DNA from: Roseobacter sp.
GTDB taxonomy: Bacteria > Pseudomonadota > Alphaproteobacteria > Rhodobacterales > Rhodobacteraceae
Direction: 5' to 3'
Assembly: GCA_002731875.1 (NCBI GenBank)
Contig: PCCY01000012.1
Span: forward strand, 1-64,000
Length of the DNA: 64,000 bases
Position 1 is the first letter of the stretch; each line of letters opens with the position of its first letter. The position numbers were made by a program, and so were the translations under genes. Positions 18,385 through 26,428 of the stretch are shown one piece after another. Under the pieces are notes generated by a model. That model saw only the letters and a list, made by a program, of their open reading frames with translations. It was not told where the DNA came from and ran no database searches.

Positions 18385-18970
18385 GATCGGCTCCTCTCGC
18401 CTCTGAATGCTTCACGATCTCCACCGCTGCGTCCTCCATTGTCATTTTCCACGCCATCGCAAGTTGGCGTAAATCGTCATATGCGGTCTCTTCGGAGCCG
18501 GTCTTCTTCGCTAATAGGGTTACTGCTTGCACAATTGTCTGACGCGCCGACACGCGATCCCGCAGGGCACCAATCTCGGCCAGCAGTGCTTTGCGTCTTT
18601 CGAATGATTGCCGCGCCATCAAAAGGGACGCAAAGACGCCACTTGCGGCCAGCGGCTTGACCAAAAGTGCATCTGCACCTGTTTTGGATGCCCATTCGAT
18701 CCGTCCCGGCGCTTCGGATCCGACCAGTGCAATCATCGGCATTGGTGACTGACCTGTTGCCCAGGGAAACTGAGCATCGTGGCCTGCATCTGTATCGTAA
18801 AGAATGAAATCTGCTGTGATCGCGGAAGCCGGCAGTGTCGGCCACGCCGTTTCCACCTCAAGACCGATCGCGCGCAACTGACGCAGTAACACCGGCAAAC
18901 GGTCATGTGCAGGGTGCAAAACAATTGCTCGAGCACCTTCCAATCCCGCTATATCGATCGGCGGACTCAT
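18371..18970 (-). CDS. amiR: ANTAR-domain RNA-binding antiterminator, AmiR-like
   Basis: A 199-residue protein. Residues 1-115 resemble a degenerate receiver domain (ARAIVLHPAHDRLPVLLRQL, no clear phospho-acceptor Asp). Residues ~118-185 are a coiled coil running into a three-helix ANTAR domain (VSARQTIVQAVTLLAKKTG, then ETAYDDLRQLAMAWKMTMED). In Pseudomonas aeruginosa AmiR binds the leader of amidase mRNA and stops it folding into a terminator; AmiC holds AmiR inactive until an amide binds. Here the gene follows amiC with an ATGA overlap and a leader terminator sits upstream of amiC, so the same mechanism is inferred. Confidence 0.85.
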   Translation of the reverse strand: MSPPIDIAGLEGARAIVLHPAHDRLPVLLRQLRAIGLEVETAWPTLPASAITADFILYDTDAGHDAQFPWATGQSPMPMIALVGSEAPGRIEWASKTGADALLVKPLAASGVFASLLMARQSFERRKALLAEIGALRDRVSARQTIVQAVTLLAKKTGSEETAYDDLRQLAMAWKMTMEDAAVEIVKHSEARGADRGIC

Positions 18971-20046
18971 GCTTGCACCACTTTCAGCATCGGATCACTA
19001 AATCTTGGGTGTCGCGATGGTCGGGTGAGGTAAGGGTCGGGTGCAATATCCGACCAGCTATGCAGGATTTTAAATGCGCCGCTTCGGACCTGCGCGATAT
19101 GCACGTCGAGCGACTTGTGTTGGGTCGCAGGATCAATGCCGTAAAGGGCCCCGTGTTGCGCCAGATAACTGTCAAATGGACCGTTTGCTCCATGCGCCAG
19201 TGCTTCAGCCAAAGTCAGCACAGACTGATACGAGGTACGCTCCAAAGAAGACCCCTCCCCGTTCGCTGTGGGGGTTTTGCAAAAGGATGGACCAACCGAG
19301 ATCAACCCTTCTGCCGCTTCCCCGAGCACGGGAAGCTCTGCTTCGGTCAGATTACATGACAGCAAGGGGCAATTGTCGGGTGCGAAATGAGAATCACGTT
19401 TTCCCAATTCAGCATAGGCGTTGATGAATGCGTACGAGGAGGCCCCTACAAGTGAATTCAATATGAACTTCGGGCGACTTCTTTCTATCTCGTCGATTAG
19501 GCTATCAACAGACGTGTCACCCAGCGGCAGGTAACGTTCACCTAATACAGCACCGCCCGCAACCTCAAGCCGCGTGCGCATCACCCTACACGTCTCCCAT
19601 CCCCAGATGTAATTGGACCCGACAAGATAGACGGACATGCCGAAGTGGCGTGTTGCCCAGCCCAACAGCGGAAGAATGTTCTGGTTTGTAGCAGCGTGCG
19701 AATAAACAACACGAGCCGATGTCTCGAACCCCTCGTATGGAACGTTGTACCATAGTGTTGCCTGGGCACGATCCAGCTCGGGGATAACTTCCTTTCGGCT
19801 TGAGGACGTGACGCAGCCCACCACATGTTTTGCAGAAGAACTGGATAGGATTTCCGCGCACATCGGGGCGTAATTCGTAAGCTCTCCAGCGGGGTCCCGG
19901 ACGATTGGGTTGAAGAAGATCGGCAGATCATGGTTGGCGTTGACACGTTCAATCGCCGACATTGCCCCGGCGAACAACGCCTCAGACAACAACCGATAGG
20001 TGCCTGAGCGAGAGTACAATACACCAAGATCAAACGTCTTCGACAT
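18967..20046 (-). CDS. amiC: AmiC-like amide-sensing repressor of the antiterminator
   Basis: A 359-residue protein of the periplasmic-binding fold (peripla_BP_5), without a signal peptide, as expected for a cytoplasmic AmiC. It opens with DLGVLYSRSGTYRLLSEALF and contains EVIPELDRAQATLWYNVPYEG-like and YLVGSNYIWGWE segments found in AmiC/UrtA-type sensors. The ATG at 20046 is chosen because the fold begins there; upstream codons run through the leader hairpins. AmiC binds short amides and releases AmiR. First gene of a seven-gene operon. Confidence 0.85.
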   Translation of the reverse strand: MSKTFDLGVLYSRSGTYRLLSEALFAGAMSAIERVNANHDLPIFFNPIVRDPAGELTNYAPMCAEILSSSSAKHVVGCVTSSSRKEVIPELDRAQATLWYNVPYEGFETSARVVYSHAATNQNILPLLGWATRHFGMSVYLVGSNYIWGWETCRVMRTRLEVAGGAVLGERYLPLGDTSVDSLIDEIERSRPKFILNSLVGASSYAFINAYAELGKRDSHFAPDNCPLLSCNLTEAELPVLGEAAEGLISVGPSFCKTPTANGEGSSLERTSYQSVLTLAEALAHGANGPFDSYLAQHGALYGIDPATQHKSLDVHIAQVRSGAFKILHSWSDIAPDPYLTRPSRHPRFSDPMLKVVQA

Positions 20047-20057
20047 GGTATCCCCAT

Positions 20058-20102
20058 AAAAAAAGCCCCGACACCGCCAACCTAAGTTGCTTCTGTCGAG
20101 GC
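20058..20102 (-). terminator. leader intrinsic terminator just upstream of amiC (attenuator)
   Basis: Read in the direction of transcription, GCCTCGACA (20102-20094) pairs with TGTCGGGGC (20073-20065), 9 bp with one G-T pair and a 20-base loop, followed immediately by a run of seven T (20064-20058). It ends 11 bases before the amiC ATG, with the whole operon behind it. A terminator before an AmiC/AmiR operon is the expected target of ANTAR antitermination. Confidence 0.8.
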
Positions 20103-20107
20103 CCGAA

Positions 20108-20151
20108 TGCCCTTGCTTGGCCAAGGCCAAAGCATGATCTGATTTAAGATC
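20108..20151 (-). promoter_or_regulatory. leader hairpins upstream of the amiC attenuator (possible AmiR target)
   Basis: In the transcript, GATCT-TAAATC-AGATC (20151-20136) forms a stem with a 6-base loop. It is followed by a GGCC-containing hairpin (20133-20115) and then the 5' arm of the terminator. ANTAR proteins bind two short stems with 6-base loops having A at position 1 and G at position 4; these loops do not match that rule exactly by eye. The layout (hairpins then terminator) fits, the sequence match is unproven. Confidence 0.4.
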
Positions 20152-20246
20152 ACCTAATTTTAATGCCCCAGAATCGTTACTCGCGCAATTTATTTCCCCG
20201 GAATTGTGACAATAAATCTGCAACACCTGAGTGACAGCTTAATTTT

Positions 20247-20542
20247 TAAGCAGCTTTGGGAAAAACCGCATGTATGGGGAAAGAAACTCGGCTTGAATGC
20301 GCACCATCTATGCAGCCTCTGGTGTTCCCGATGCGGGACGCATGGATGACCCGATTACCGGCACGCATGTCTATTATGTTCCGCCACTGCCGCCGCCACA
20401 AAGGATGCTGCATCGCGGCCCGCCCTTTTCACGACATTCGCAGAAGACAAGTAATTCAAGGGCGGCGTTATTGTGCAGACGTCCGTGTCATGTCACGGGA
20501 GCATTCCATTGGTCGGAAGAATCGTCGGTAATGATCAATGCA
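20247..20542. other. intergenic, no recognised gene
   Basis: Between the amiC promoter region and the araC relic. The amide operon promoter should lie around 20230-20300 (leftward). Plus-strand frames here have no recognisable domain. Confidence 0.4.
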
Positions 20543-21265
20543 TCACACCACGGCCACTGGCGATTGACGCGCATCGCTCCACCGCCGTGGCGACTGACCA
20601 TATCGGCGTTTGAACCCTTGGCTGAACGGCGAGGCGCTGACGTAGCCAATCTTCAGCACGGCTTTGGAAACGGTCATGCCGTCTGCTATCTTCATCGCGG
20701 CGCTGTTCAGGCGCATGGACTATACGAAGTGGATCGACGACATCATGGTCGCCTGATTGAACTTGCGATGAAACATGGCCCGGCGCATACCAGCGCGACC
20801 CGCCATGTCGTCAATGGATACCGACACATCCAGCCGGGACGACATATACGCGATTGAGCCCGCAACGGCATTGCCGGCGGCAAAGGCCTCTAGAGCAAAC
20901 GCCCCTGCTTCGCCTTCCAGGATGGCAGAGTACAGCTCGCGCAGCCTTGCATTACCAAGAATGGCAACGTCCGCCGCACTTTCCCCAAGCTGCACCAACC
21001 GCAGGAGCGCGTCGAGAAAGCCAACGTTATAAACGTCGTATAGCGGGTTCTCGGCGGGTGCTGTGGGAGTCCCGGCCTCCATCGGCATGGACGTCGGACA
21101 GCACAGATCTTCGCTGCTGTCATTGACGTAGCGCAGCCCGTCAAAAATCGTTTCCTTGCCGACGAGGATCACGGAATTGACAGCCTTAGCCTGAAGCTTG
21201 CTAACCCGCGCGGCAACCCTTGTTAGTGAACGGTTTTCAGCGTCCATCCCTAAGGGCGGGGGCAC
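20543..21265 (-). pseudogene. AraC-family regulator relic (in-frame TAG, internal deletion)
   Basis: The frame shows an AraC_N-type sensor domain fragment (YLCCPTSMPMEAG-like: DLCCPTSMPMEAGTPTAPAE) and the first helix-turn-helix (VSIDDMAGRAGMRRAMFHRK). A TAG at 20720-20722 stands where AraC proteins have lysine in FVKSMRL; the same frame then continues with SMRLNSAAMKIADGMTVSKA, IGYVSASPFSQGFKRRYGQS and stops at 20543. The sensor domain is shorter than usual, as if bases were lost after LYDVY, and no good start is seen. Non-functional unless the amber codon is read through. Confidence 0.7.
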
Positions 21266-21796
21266 CTCAAGTAATCCGTTCGGGAAATCAAGCGAACCTG
21301 CGGTGGTACCTGCTTTGCGGTGTTGCGCAATGCTACTTGCAAAACCGGTTGATACGGCGGTTCCTTCAACGCCAAAGACAATGTTGGCGAAAATCGAAGC
21401 CCCCGCCGACGGGTACCGACACTGGAATTATTGACGAAATCAGGCATCAATTATGATCACCTGGCCCGAACTGGAGCCAATAATCCAGGGCGCGAACACT
21501 TTGCCGGTCAGTTGGACCTGACCCGACAGGCGGACAGAGGTCAGATGCGCAAAGGACAGATCGTTTTCGACCGTCCGGAGGTAGAACACAAGACAACAGC
21601 TCGGGGCCCGACCGGGCCGCTAGGAGTCTGCTGGGCTAGACATGACGTAAGGGAAACGTGCTAATTTCGATTAATGAACTTAACGGACGGAACATCTAAC
21701 CCCATCTGTTGTTGGGTCACCGCAACGATACAGCGCGGCGCTTTGCTTCCGCGTTACGCTGTGAACGAAATTGAATTAAGATAAGGACTGCTTTCA
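21266..21796. other. intergenic, decayed DNA
   Basis: About 530 bases between the araC relic and the DJ-1/PfpI gene. On the minus strand a peptide FYLRTVENDLSFAHLTSVRL (about 21600-21540) in an open stretch suggests a gene relic that I cannot name. The promoter of the next gene should lie within the last 100 bases. No repeat or RNA gene was seen. Confidence 0.4.
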
Positions 21797-22471
21797 ATGA
21801 AAATTCTTATGGTACTTACCTCGCATGACCAATTGGGCGACACGGGCAAGAAAACCGGCTTCTGGCTCGAGGAGTTTGCCGCGCCTTATTATGTTTTTAA
21901 AGACGCAGGGGCCGACATCACGCTTGCTTCGCCGAAGGGCGGGCAACCGCCGCTGGACCCGTCCAGCGATGGAGAAGATTCACAAACCGAAGATACCAAG
22001 CGGTTCAAATCGGATGAGGCGGCACAGCGTGAATTGGCAAATACGGTCAAGCTCGACTCGGTTTCGGCCGATGATTTCGACGCCGTCTTTTACCCCGGCG
22101 GCCACGGCCCGCTTTGGGATCTGGCGGAAGATGCACATAGCAAGGCGCTGATCGAAGGCTTCGCAGCCAATGACCGCCCTGTCGCGGCGGTATGTCATGC
22201 GCCTGCGGTGTTCAAGCACGCAAAGGGCACTGACGGCAAATCCATCGTGTCAGGCAAGACAGTGACCGGCTTCACCAATACCGAAGAAGAAGCGGTTGGC
22301 CTGACAAACGTCGTTCCTTTCTTGGTCGAAGACATGCTCAAATCCAATGATGGTAACTATGAAAAGGGGGATGACTGGGCGTCTTTCGTTGTGACTGACG
22401 GTAAGTTGGTGACCGGGCAGAACCCCGCGTCTTCGGCAGAAGCGGCACGTAAGTTGCTGGAACTTCTTTGA
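21797..22471 (+). CDS. DJ-1/PfpI family protein (type 1 glutamine amidotransferase-like)
   Basis: A 224-residue protein with the DJ-1/PfpI fold. The nucleophile elbow is AAVCHAPAVF with the reactive cysteine at about residue 134, preceded by FYPGGHGPLWDL, and an N-terminal GFWLEE supplies the conserved glutamate. Members close to this one (YajL/HchA/Hsp31-like) have been linked to detoxification of glyoxal and methylglyoxal or to chaperone activity. It has its own spacing (AGGA about 10 bases upstream of the ATG) and appears monocistronic. Confidence 0.85.
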   Translation: MKILMVLTSHDQLGDTGKKTGFWLEEFAAPYYVFKDAGADITLASPKGGQPPLDPSSDGEDSQTEDTKRFKSDEAAQRELANTVKLDSVSADDFDAVFYPGGHGPLWDLAEDAHSKALIEGFAANDRPVAAVCHAPAVFKHAKGTDGKSIVSGKTVTGFTNTEEEAVGLTNVVPFLVEDMLKSNDGNYEKGDDWASFVVTDGKLVTGQNPASSAEAARKLLELL

Positions 22472-22478
22472 TCCAGAC

Positions 22479-22507
22479 ACACCGGGGGGGTATGCGCCCC
22501 CCGGTGT
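22479..22507 (+). terminator. strong GC hairpin after the DJ-1 gene
   Basis: ACACCGGGGGG (22479-22489) and CCCCCCGGTGT (22497-22507) form a perfect 11-bp stem with a 7-base loop, starting 8 bases after the stop codon. There is no T-run on either side, so it may be a weak or factor-assisted terminator or an mRNA 3' stabiliser. Confidence 0.5.
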
Positions 22508-22697
22508 ACGCGAATGGGGTTCGCCGTCCGATATTCGCGGCTGGTATCTCATACCGCCACGTGAATTGAGGACGTTTAACACCTCGGTCTCGCGGGCTTC
22601 ATGTTTGCGACTGCCGCGTTGACGCCCTCCCGACAGGGGCAATATTTCTGTCCGATCCGTCTTGGCACGCGCCGCGTCAGACGCTAAAACGAAATTT

Positions 22698-22732
22698 CCC
22701 GGTCGCAGCCTACCCGGGTATCAAAACAAGGG
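22698..22732 (+). promoter_or_regulatory. probable preQ1-I riboswitch over the queC ribosome binding site
   Basis: CCCGG (22698-22702) pairs with CCGGG (22713-22717), enclosing a loop TCGCAGCCTAC; an A-rich tail TATCAAAACAAGG follows. The CCT of the loop can pair with the AGG of the tail to make the H-type pseudoknot of preQ1-I riboswitches, and TCGCA plus AAAACAAGG match the conserved family positions as I know them. The AAGGG at 22728-22732 is the queC Shine-Dalgarno (7 bases before the ATG), so preQ1 binding would hide it. The four queuosine-precursor genes follow directly. Confidence 0.75.
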
Positions 22733-22739
22733 TCATAGA

Positions 22740-23447
22740 ATGAAAACCATCGTCGTCTGCTCTGGCGGACTTGATTCCGTTTCGCTTGCTCACATGGTGG
22801 CAAACGAAAACCAGCTTACGCGGCTTGTGTCGTTCGATTACGGACAACGCCACCGTAAGGAACTGGATTTTGCCGCCGCCTGCGCCGAAAGGCTGGGCGT
22901 GCCGCATGATATCATCGATCTGCGCGCCATCGGCAGCGCGTTGGCGGGTTCTGCGCTAACCGATGACATCGACGTCCCGGATGGGCATTACGCAGAAGAA
23001 AGCATGCGGGTCACCGTGGTCCCGAACCGGAACGCCATTATGTTGACAATTGCATTTGGCGTGGCCGCGGTTCATGGCGATCAGGCGGTCGCGACAGCAG
23101 TTCACGGGGGCGATCATTTCATCTATCCCGATTGCCGGCCCGGCTTCGTGCAGGCGTTCGAGAAAATGCAAAAGGCTGCTTTTGAAGGATATGCCGAGGC
23201 AACGTTGTATACGCCTTTCGTAACCCGGACCAAGGCCGACATCGTCATCGCAGGGCAGCGCCACAACACCCCATTTGCCGAAACCTGGTCTTGCTACAAG
23301 GGTGGTGAACTGCACTGTGGTCGATGCGGCACCTGCGTGGAGCGACGCGAAGCGTTTCATCTGGCGGGTATCGATGATCCGACCGTGTATGAAGATGCGG
23401 ATTTCTGGTCCGAAGCGATAGCCGCCAAGGATGCACCCCATGTATAG
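22740..23447 (+). CDS. queC: 7-cyano-7-deazaguanine (preQ0) synthase
   Basis: A 235-residue enzyme that converts 7-carboxy-7-deazaguanine, ammonia and ATP to preQ0 for queuosine tRNA modification. It has the PP-loop CSGGLDSVS at residues 7-15 and the zinc-binding cysteines of QueC near the C-terminus (WSCYKGG, then HCGRCGTCVER). The ATG at 22740 is chosen over an upstream in-frame ATG because the PP-loop must be close to the N-terminus and because AAGGG of the riboswitch is correctly spaced. It overlaps queD by 8 bases. Confidence 0.95.
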   Translation: MKTIVVCSGGLDSVSLAHMVANENQLTRLVSFDYGQRHRKELDFAAACAERLGVPHDIIDLRAIGSALAGSALTDDIDVPDGHYAEESMRVTVVPNRNAIMLTIAFGVAAVHGDQAVATAVHGGDHFIYPDCRPGFVQAFEKMQKAAFEGYAEATLYTPFVTRTKADIVIAGQRHNTPFAETWSCYKGGELHCGRCGTCVERREAFHLAGIDDPTVYEDADFWSEAIAAKDAPHV

Positions 23448-23793
23448 GATCACCAAAGAGTTTCACTTTTCCGCTTCGCACCAGTTGGGCCACCTGCCAA
23501 TTGACCACCAATGCGCCCGGTTACACGGCCATAACTATATCGTCGTCGTCGAGCTTGCGTCAGATCAGCTCAACTCAGACGGGTTCGTGCGAGATTACGG
23601 AGAGTTGAAGGCGTTCAAGACCTACATCGACGAGAATTTTGATCACCGTCACCTGAACGATGTGATGACCAACATGACGACCGGAGAAAACCTGGCCCGG
23701 CATTTTTATGACTGGTGCGCAGCGCTTTGGCCGGAGACCGCAGCGGTAAAGGTAAGCGAAACCCCAAAGACCTGGGCGGAGTACAGACCATGA
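23440..23793 (+). CDS. queD: 6-carboxy-5,6,7,8-tetrahydropterin synthase
   Basis: A 117-residue protein of the PTPS/QueD family, the first pathway-specific enzyme of preQ0 synthesis (from dihydroneopterin triphosphate). Zinc ligands are the His in FSASHQL and the two in RLHGHNY; the catalytic cysteine is in HQCARLHGH. An in-frame ATG at 23431 is possible, but 23440 matches the family start ([10 protein letters not shown]). The stop overlaps the queE start (ATGA). Confidence 0.93.
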   Translation: MYRITKEFHFSASHQLGHLPIDHQCARLHGHNYIVVVELASDQLNSDGFVRDYGELKAFKTYIDENFDHRHLNDVMTNMTTGENLARHFYDWCAALWPETAAVKVSETPKTWAEYRP

Positions 23794-24500
23794 GCACGCT
23801 GCGCATCGCCGAAATCTTTGGCCCGACGATACAGGGTGAAGGTGCGTTGATCGGCGAACCCACGGTGTTTGTTCGCACCGGTGGGTGCGATTATCGCTGC
23901 GCGTGGTGCGACAGTCTTCACGCCGTGGACACTTCTTACCGAAGGACGTGGATGCCCATGACACCTGATGCGGTCTGGGACCGGATCGTGCAGCTGTCCC
24001 TTGGCAAGCCCCTAACGGTATCCCTTTCGGGGGGCAATCCAGCCATCCAGGATTTCAGCGAGGTCATCGCGCAGGGCCACGCAAACGGATATCGGTTCGC
24101 CTGCGAGACCCAGGGATCGGTGGCAAAGCCGTGGTTTGCAGATCTAGATACATTGGTGCTTAGCCCCAAGCCGCCGTCAAGCGGTGAAACGGTGGACTGG
24201 AAGGTCTTCGACGCCTGCGTGAACGCGGCAGGGCCTGCGACGACGACGGTGATGAAAATCGTGATCTTTGATGATCTCGATTACGCTTGGGCGCAAGACA
24301 CCGCCAAAAGATACCCCGACTTGCCGCTGTACCTGCAACCCGGAAATCCCCAGGTCGATCCTTCGGTGTCGATAGCGCCGCAGGACCTGTCGGACAGATT
24401 GCTGTGGCTGGTTGAAAAAGTGATGGCGGACAGCTGGTTCGCGCCGCGTGTTCTGCCACAGCTTCACGTCATGCTTTGGGGCAACAAACGCGGGGTGTGA
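23790..24500 (+). CDS. queE: 7-carboxy-7-deazaguanine synthase (radical SAM)
   Basis: A 236-residue radical SAM enzyme. The cluster motif is [16 protein letters not shown], a CxxxCxxC, after the FGPTIQGEG opening typical of QueE; the GNPAIQ segment and late LQPGNPQ are also family features. It rearranges 6-carboxytetrahydropterin to 7-carboxy-7-deazaguanine. Translation is coupled to queD by a 4-base overlap. Confidence 0.94.
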   Translation: MSTLRIAEIFGPTIQGEGALIGEPTVFVRTGGCDYRCAWCDSLHAVDTSYRRTWMPMTPDAVWDRIVQLSLGKPLTVSLSGGNPAIQDFSEVIAQGHANGYRFACETQGSVAKPWFADLDTLVLSPKPPSSGETVDWKVFDACVNAAGPATTTVMKIVIFDDLDYAWAQDTAKRYPDLPLYLQPGNPQVDPSVSIAPQDLSDRLLWLVEKVMADSWFAPRVLPQLHVMLWGNKRGV

Positions 24501-24521
24501 CCCCCGAAAAAGGAATATGTG

Positions 24522-24983
24522 ATGGAAACGATTTATAGTGATCTGAAACAGCTGGGTGGGCAGACGGAATTGCCGGCGTCGCCTGAACAGGCGACCCTTG
24601 AACGGGTGGTGAACCCGCAGGCAGATGTTTCGTATTGCGTTCGGTTTACCGCACCGGAATTCACATCCCTGTGCCCCATGACCGGACAGCCGGATTTTGC
24701 GCATCTGGTGATCGACTATGTGCCTGATGGGTGGTTGGTTGAATCCAAATCGCTCAAGCTGTTTCTTGGTGCCTTTCGTAATCACGGTGCGTTCCATGAA
24801 GACTGCACCGTTTCAATAGGTCGCCGTCTGGTCGAATTTCTCGCACCGCGTTGGTTGCGCATCGGCGGCTACTGGTATCCGCGCGGCGGCATCCCGATAG
24901 ATGTGTTCTGGCAAACCGATGCCGTCCCCACCGATGTCTGGATACCCGATCAAGGCGTTCCTCCGTATCGGGGTAGAGGTTAG
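24522..24983 (+). CDS. queF: NADPH-dependent preQ0 reductase (unimodular QueF)
   Basis: A 153-residue T-fold enzyme that reduces the nitrile of preQ0 to the amine preQ1, giving the ligand of the upstream riboswitch. The catalytic cysteine is in [14 protein letters not shown] and the substrate-binding QueF motif is ESKSLKLFL. Short type I form. ATG at 24522 is preferred to a GTG at 24519 because AGGA is 7 bases upstream. Completes the set from precursor to preQ1; tRNA insertion and later genes are not in the window. Confidence 0.94.
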   Translation: METIYSDLKQLGGQTELPASPEQATLERVVNPQADVSYCVRFTAPEFTSLCPMTGQPDFAHLVIDYVPDGWLVESKSLKLFLGAFRNHGAFHEDCTVSIGRRLVEFLAPRWLRIGGYWYPRGGIPIDVFWQTDAVPTDVWIPDQGVPPYRGRG

Positions 24984-24992
24984 GTACGCATC

Positions 24993-25019
24993 ACCGGCGC
25001 GGGGGGCTTGAGCGCCGGT
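24993..25019. terminator. hairpin between convergent queF and transporter genes
   Basis: ACCGGCGC (24993-25000) and GCGCCGGT (25012-25019) form an 8-bp GC-rich stem with an 11-base loop, exactly filling the gap between two convergent genes. No T-run on either strand; it probably still serves as a two-way stop or 3' stabiliser. Confidence 0.5.
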
Positions 25020-25913
25020 TCAGACCGGTACCGGGGCGCGCCTGCGGACACTTATCAGCAACCCGACCGTCAGAAGGGCCAGCGCCGACATCCCGATGAT
25101 GCTAAGGTTTTCCCCCAGGATCACCGCCCCCAGCACCCCACCGACACCGGGAACAGCGGCCAGGATCGACGATGTATTCGCGTTGCCGATCCGGCGCGAA
25201 GCGTGTGCGATAAAAAGCAGTCCAATCAGGTTGGGCACGAAACCTTGGTATATCGCTTGCAACAGCAATGGCCCCATCGGTGCCTCGGCCAGCCCTGACG
25301 GCAGCCAGATCGCCCAGATTGGCAGATAAAGCGCGGCATTAACCACGGTGCCGCAAAAGATGATCTGCATCGCGCTAAGCTGCCATCGTTCTGAGAGAAT
25401 GACGTAGAACGAGAAAAATACCGCGCCGATGACAAACAGAATATCACCGATCCAAGCCGTTTCGGTGGTAGTGGTCGTGCCATCCCATGCCAGGACAACC
25501 GCGGAAACCAGGATCAGCGCAGCACCCACTATTTGCCGCGGCGTCGGGTTTTTGCGCAGCAAGACGATCCCGATCACAATCCCGACGAGCGGCAGTATTC
25601 CATTCATGAAAATACCGCCGTGCGACGCAGGTGCATAAACGAAACCGTTAAAAACGCTTAGAATATAAACCGGGCCTAGAATGAACGACAGGATCGCAAT
25701 TTGCACAAGGGCCATGCCCCGCCACGGTTTATAGTAAAGACATAACGGCACAGCCACGAGCGACGCCAACCCGTAACGCATTGCGGCCAAGTCATAAATC
25801 GTAAGCCCGCTTTGATTTGCGACGCGGCTTACGATCAACCAAAACGACCAGACAAACACGATAGACCATGCTGCGGCATAGCCAGAGACTTGGGACGGAG
25901 AGCTGGGTGTCAT
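25020..25913 (-). CDS. EamA/DMT-family membrane transporter
   Basis: A 297-residue protein with about ten membrane segments arranged as two EamA repeats (roughly residues 12-140 and 155-290), typical of the drug/metabolite transporter superfamily. Members export amino acids, purines or other metabolites. There is no operon partner: queF converges on one side and a 515-base gap lies on the other. Substrate unknown. Confidence 0.85.
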   Translation of the reverse strand: MTPSSPSQVSGYAAAWSIVFVWSFWLIVSRVANQSGLTIYDLAAMRYGLASLVAVPLCLYYKPWRGMALVQIAILSFILGPVYILSVFNGFVYAPASHGGIFMNGILPLVGIVIGIVLLRKNPTPRQIVGAALILVSAVVLAWDGTTTTTETAWIGDILFVIGAVFFSFYVILSERWQLSAMQIIFCGTVVNAALYLPIWAIWLPSGLAEAPMGPLLLQAIYQGFVPNLIGLLFIAHASRRIGNANTSSILAAVPGVGGVLGAVILGENLSIIGMSALALLTVGLLISVRRRAPVPV

Positions 25914-26428
25914 CTGCTAAGCCAATTATTGTTGATACCATTCCCGACATCAGTAGGAACTGCATGAGAGACGCGCAAGGGCCGCTAAGGTTGAACGCAC
26001 CAGCACCAACATGCCCCCCAAGCCGAATTGAGGTCCTGATTTGTGCCCCGCCCAGCTTTGTTCGGTAACGTCGCCCGCACGACACGGTCATATGCAAACG
26101 CGGAATTTATCCAACGGAAAAAAGCGCTTGGACACTGGGGCAATAGTATTGACGTTACTCGCAATCTGTTAAATAGAAAGCTTTGCATCGCCTTCACGTA
26201 ATAACCCGATATGCCAATCCCACCCGTCACCGACGGTACAGTTCAGCCGCATTTATTCTTTATCGTCCGTGATCGACGGCAGAAAACCTTAAACCCGCCT
26301 ATATGAGATCATTTTCTGAACGCGTTGGCACGAACCGTCTGAATTCTGGCGGCTACCCTCCGTAACATATTGAACTTCTTCCAATTTTGTGAATTCTGCA
26401 TTGCAGCAATCTTCAGGAATCATTATTG
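25914..26428. other. intergenic, divergent promoter region
   Basis: About 515 bases between the leftward EamA gene and the rightward glucan operon; promoters for both should lie here. A minus-strand frame at 25985-26230 has no recognisable domain. The composition is AT-richer than the genes. No repeat or RNA element was recognised. Confidence 0.5.

Noticed and set aside
22479-22507. Strong GC hairpin considered as a classical rho-independent terminator
   Set aside because: Perfect stem but no T-run on either strand; kept only as a hairpin with low confidence as terminator.
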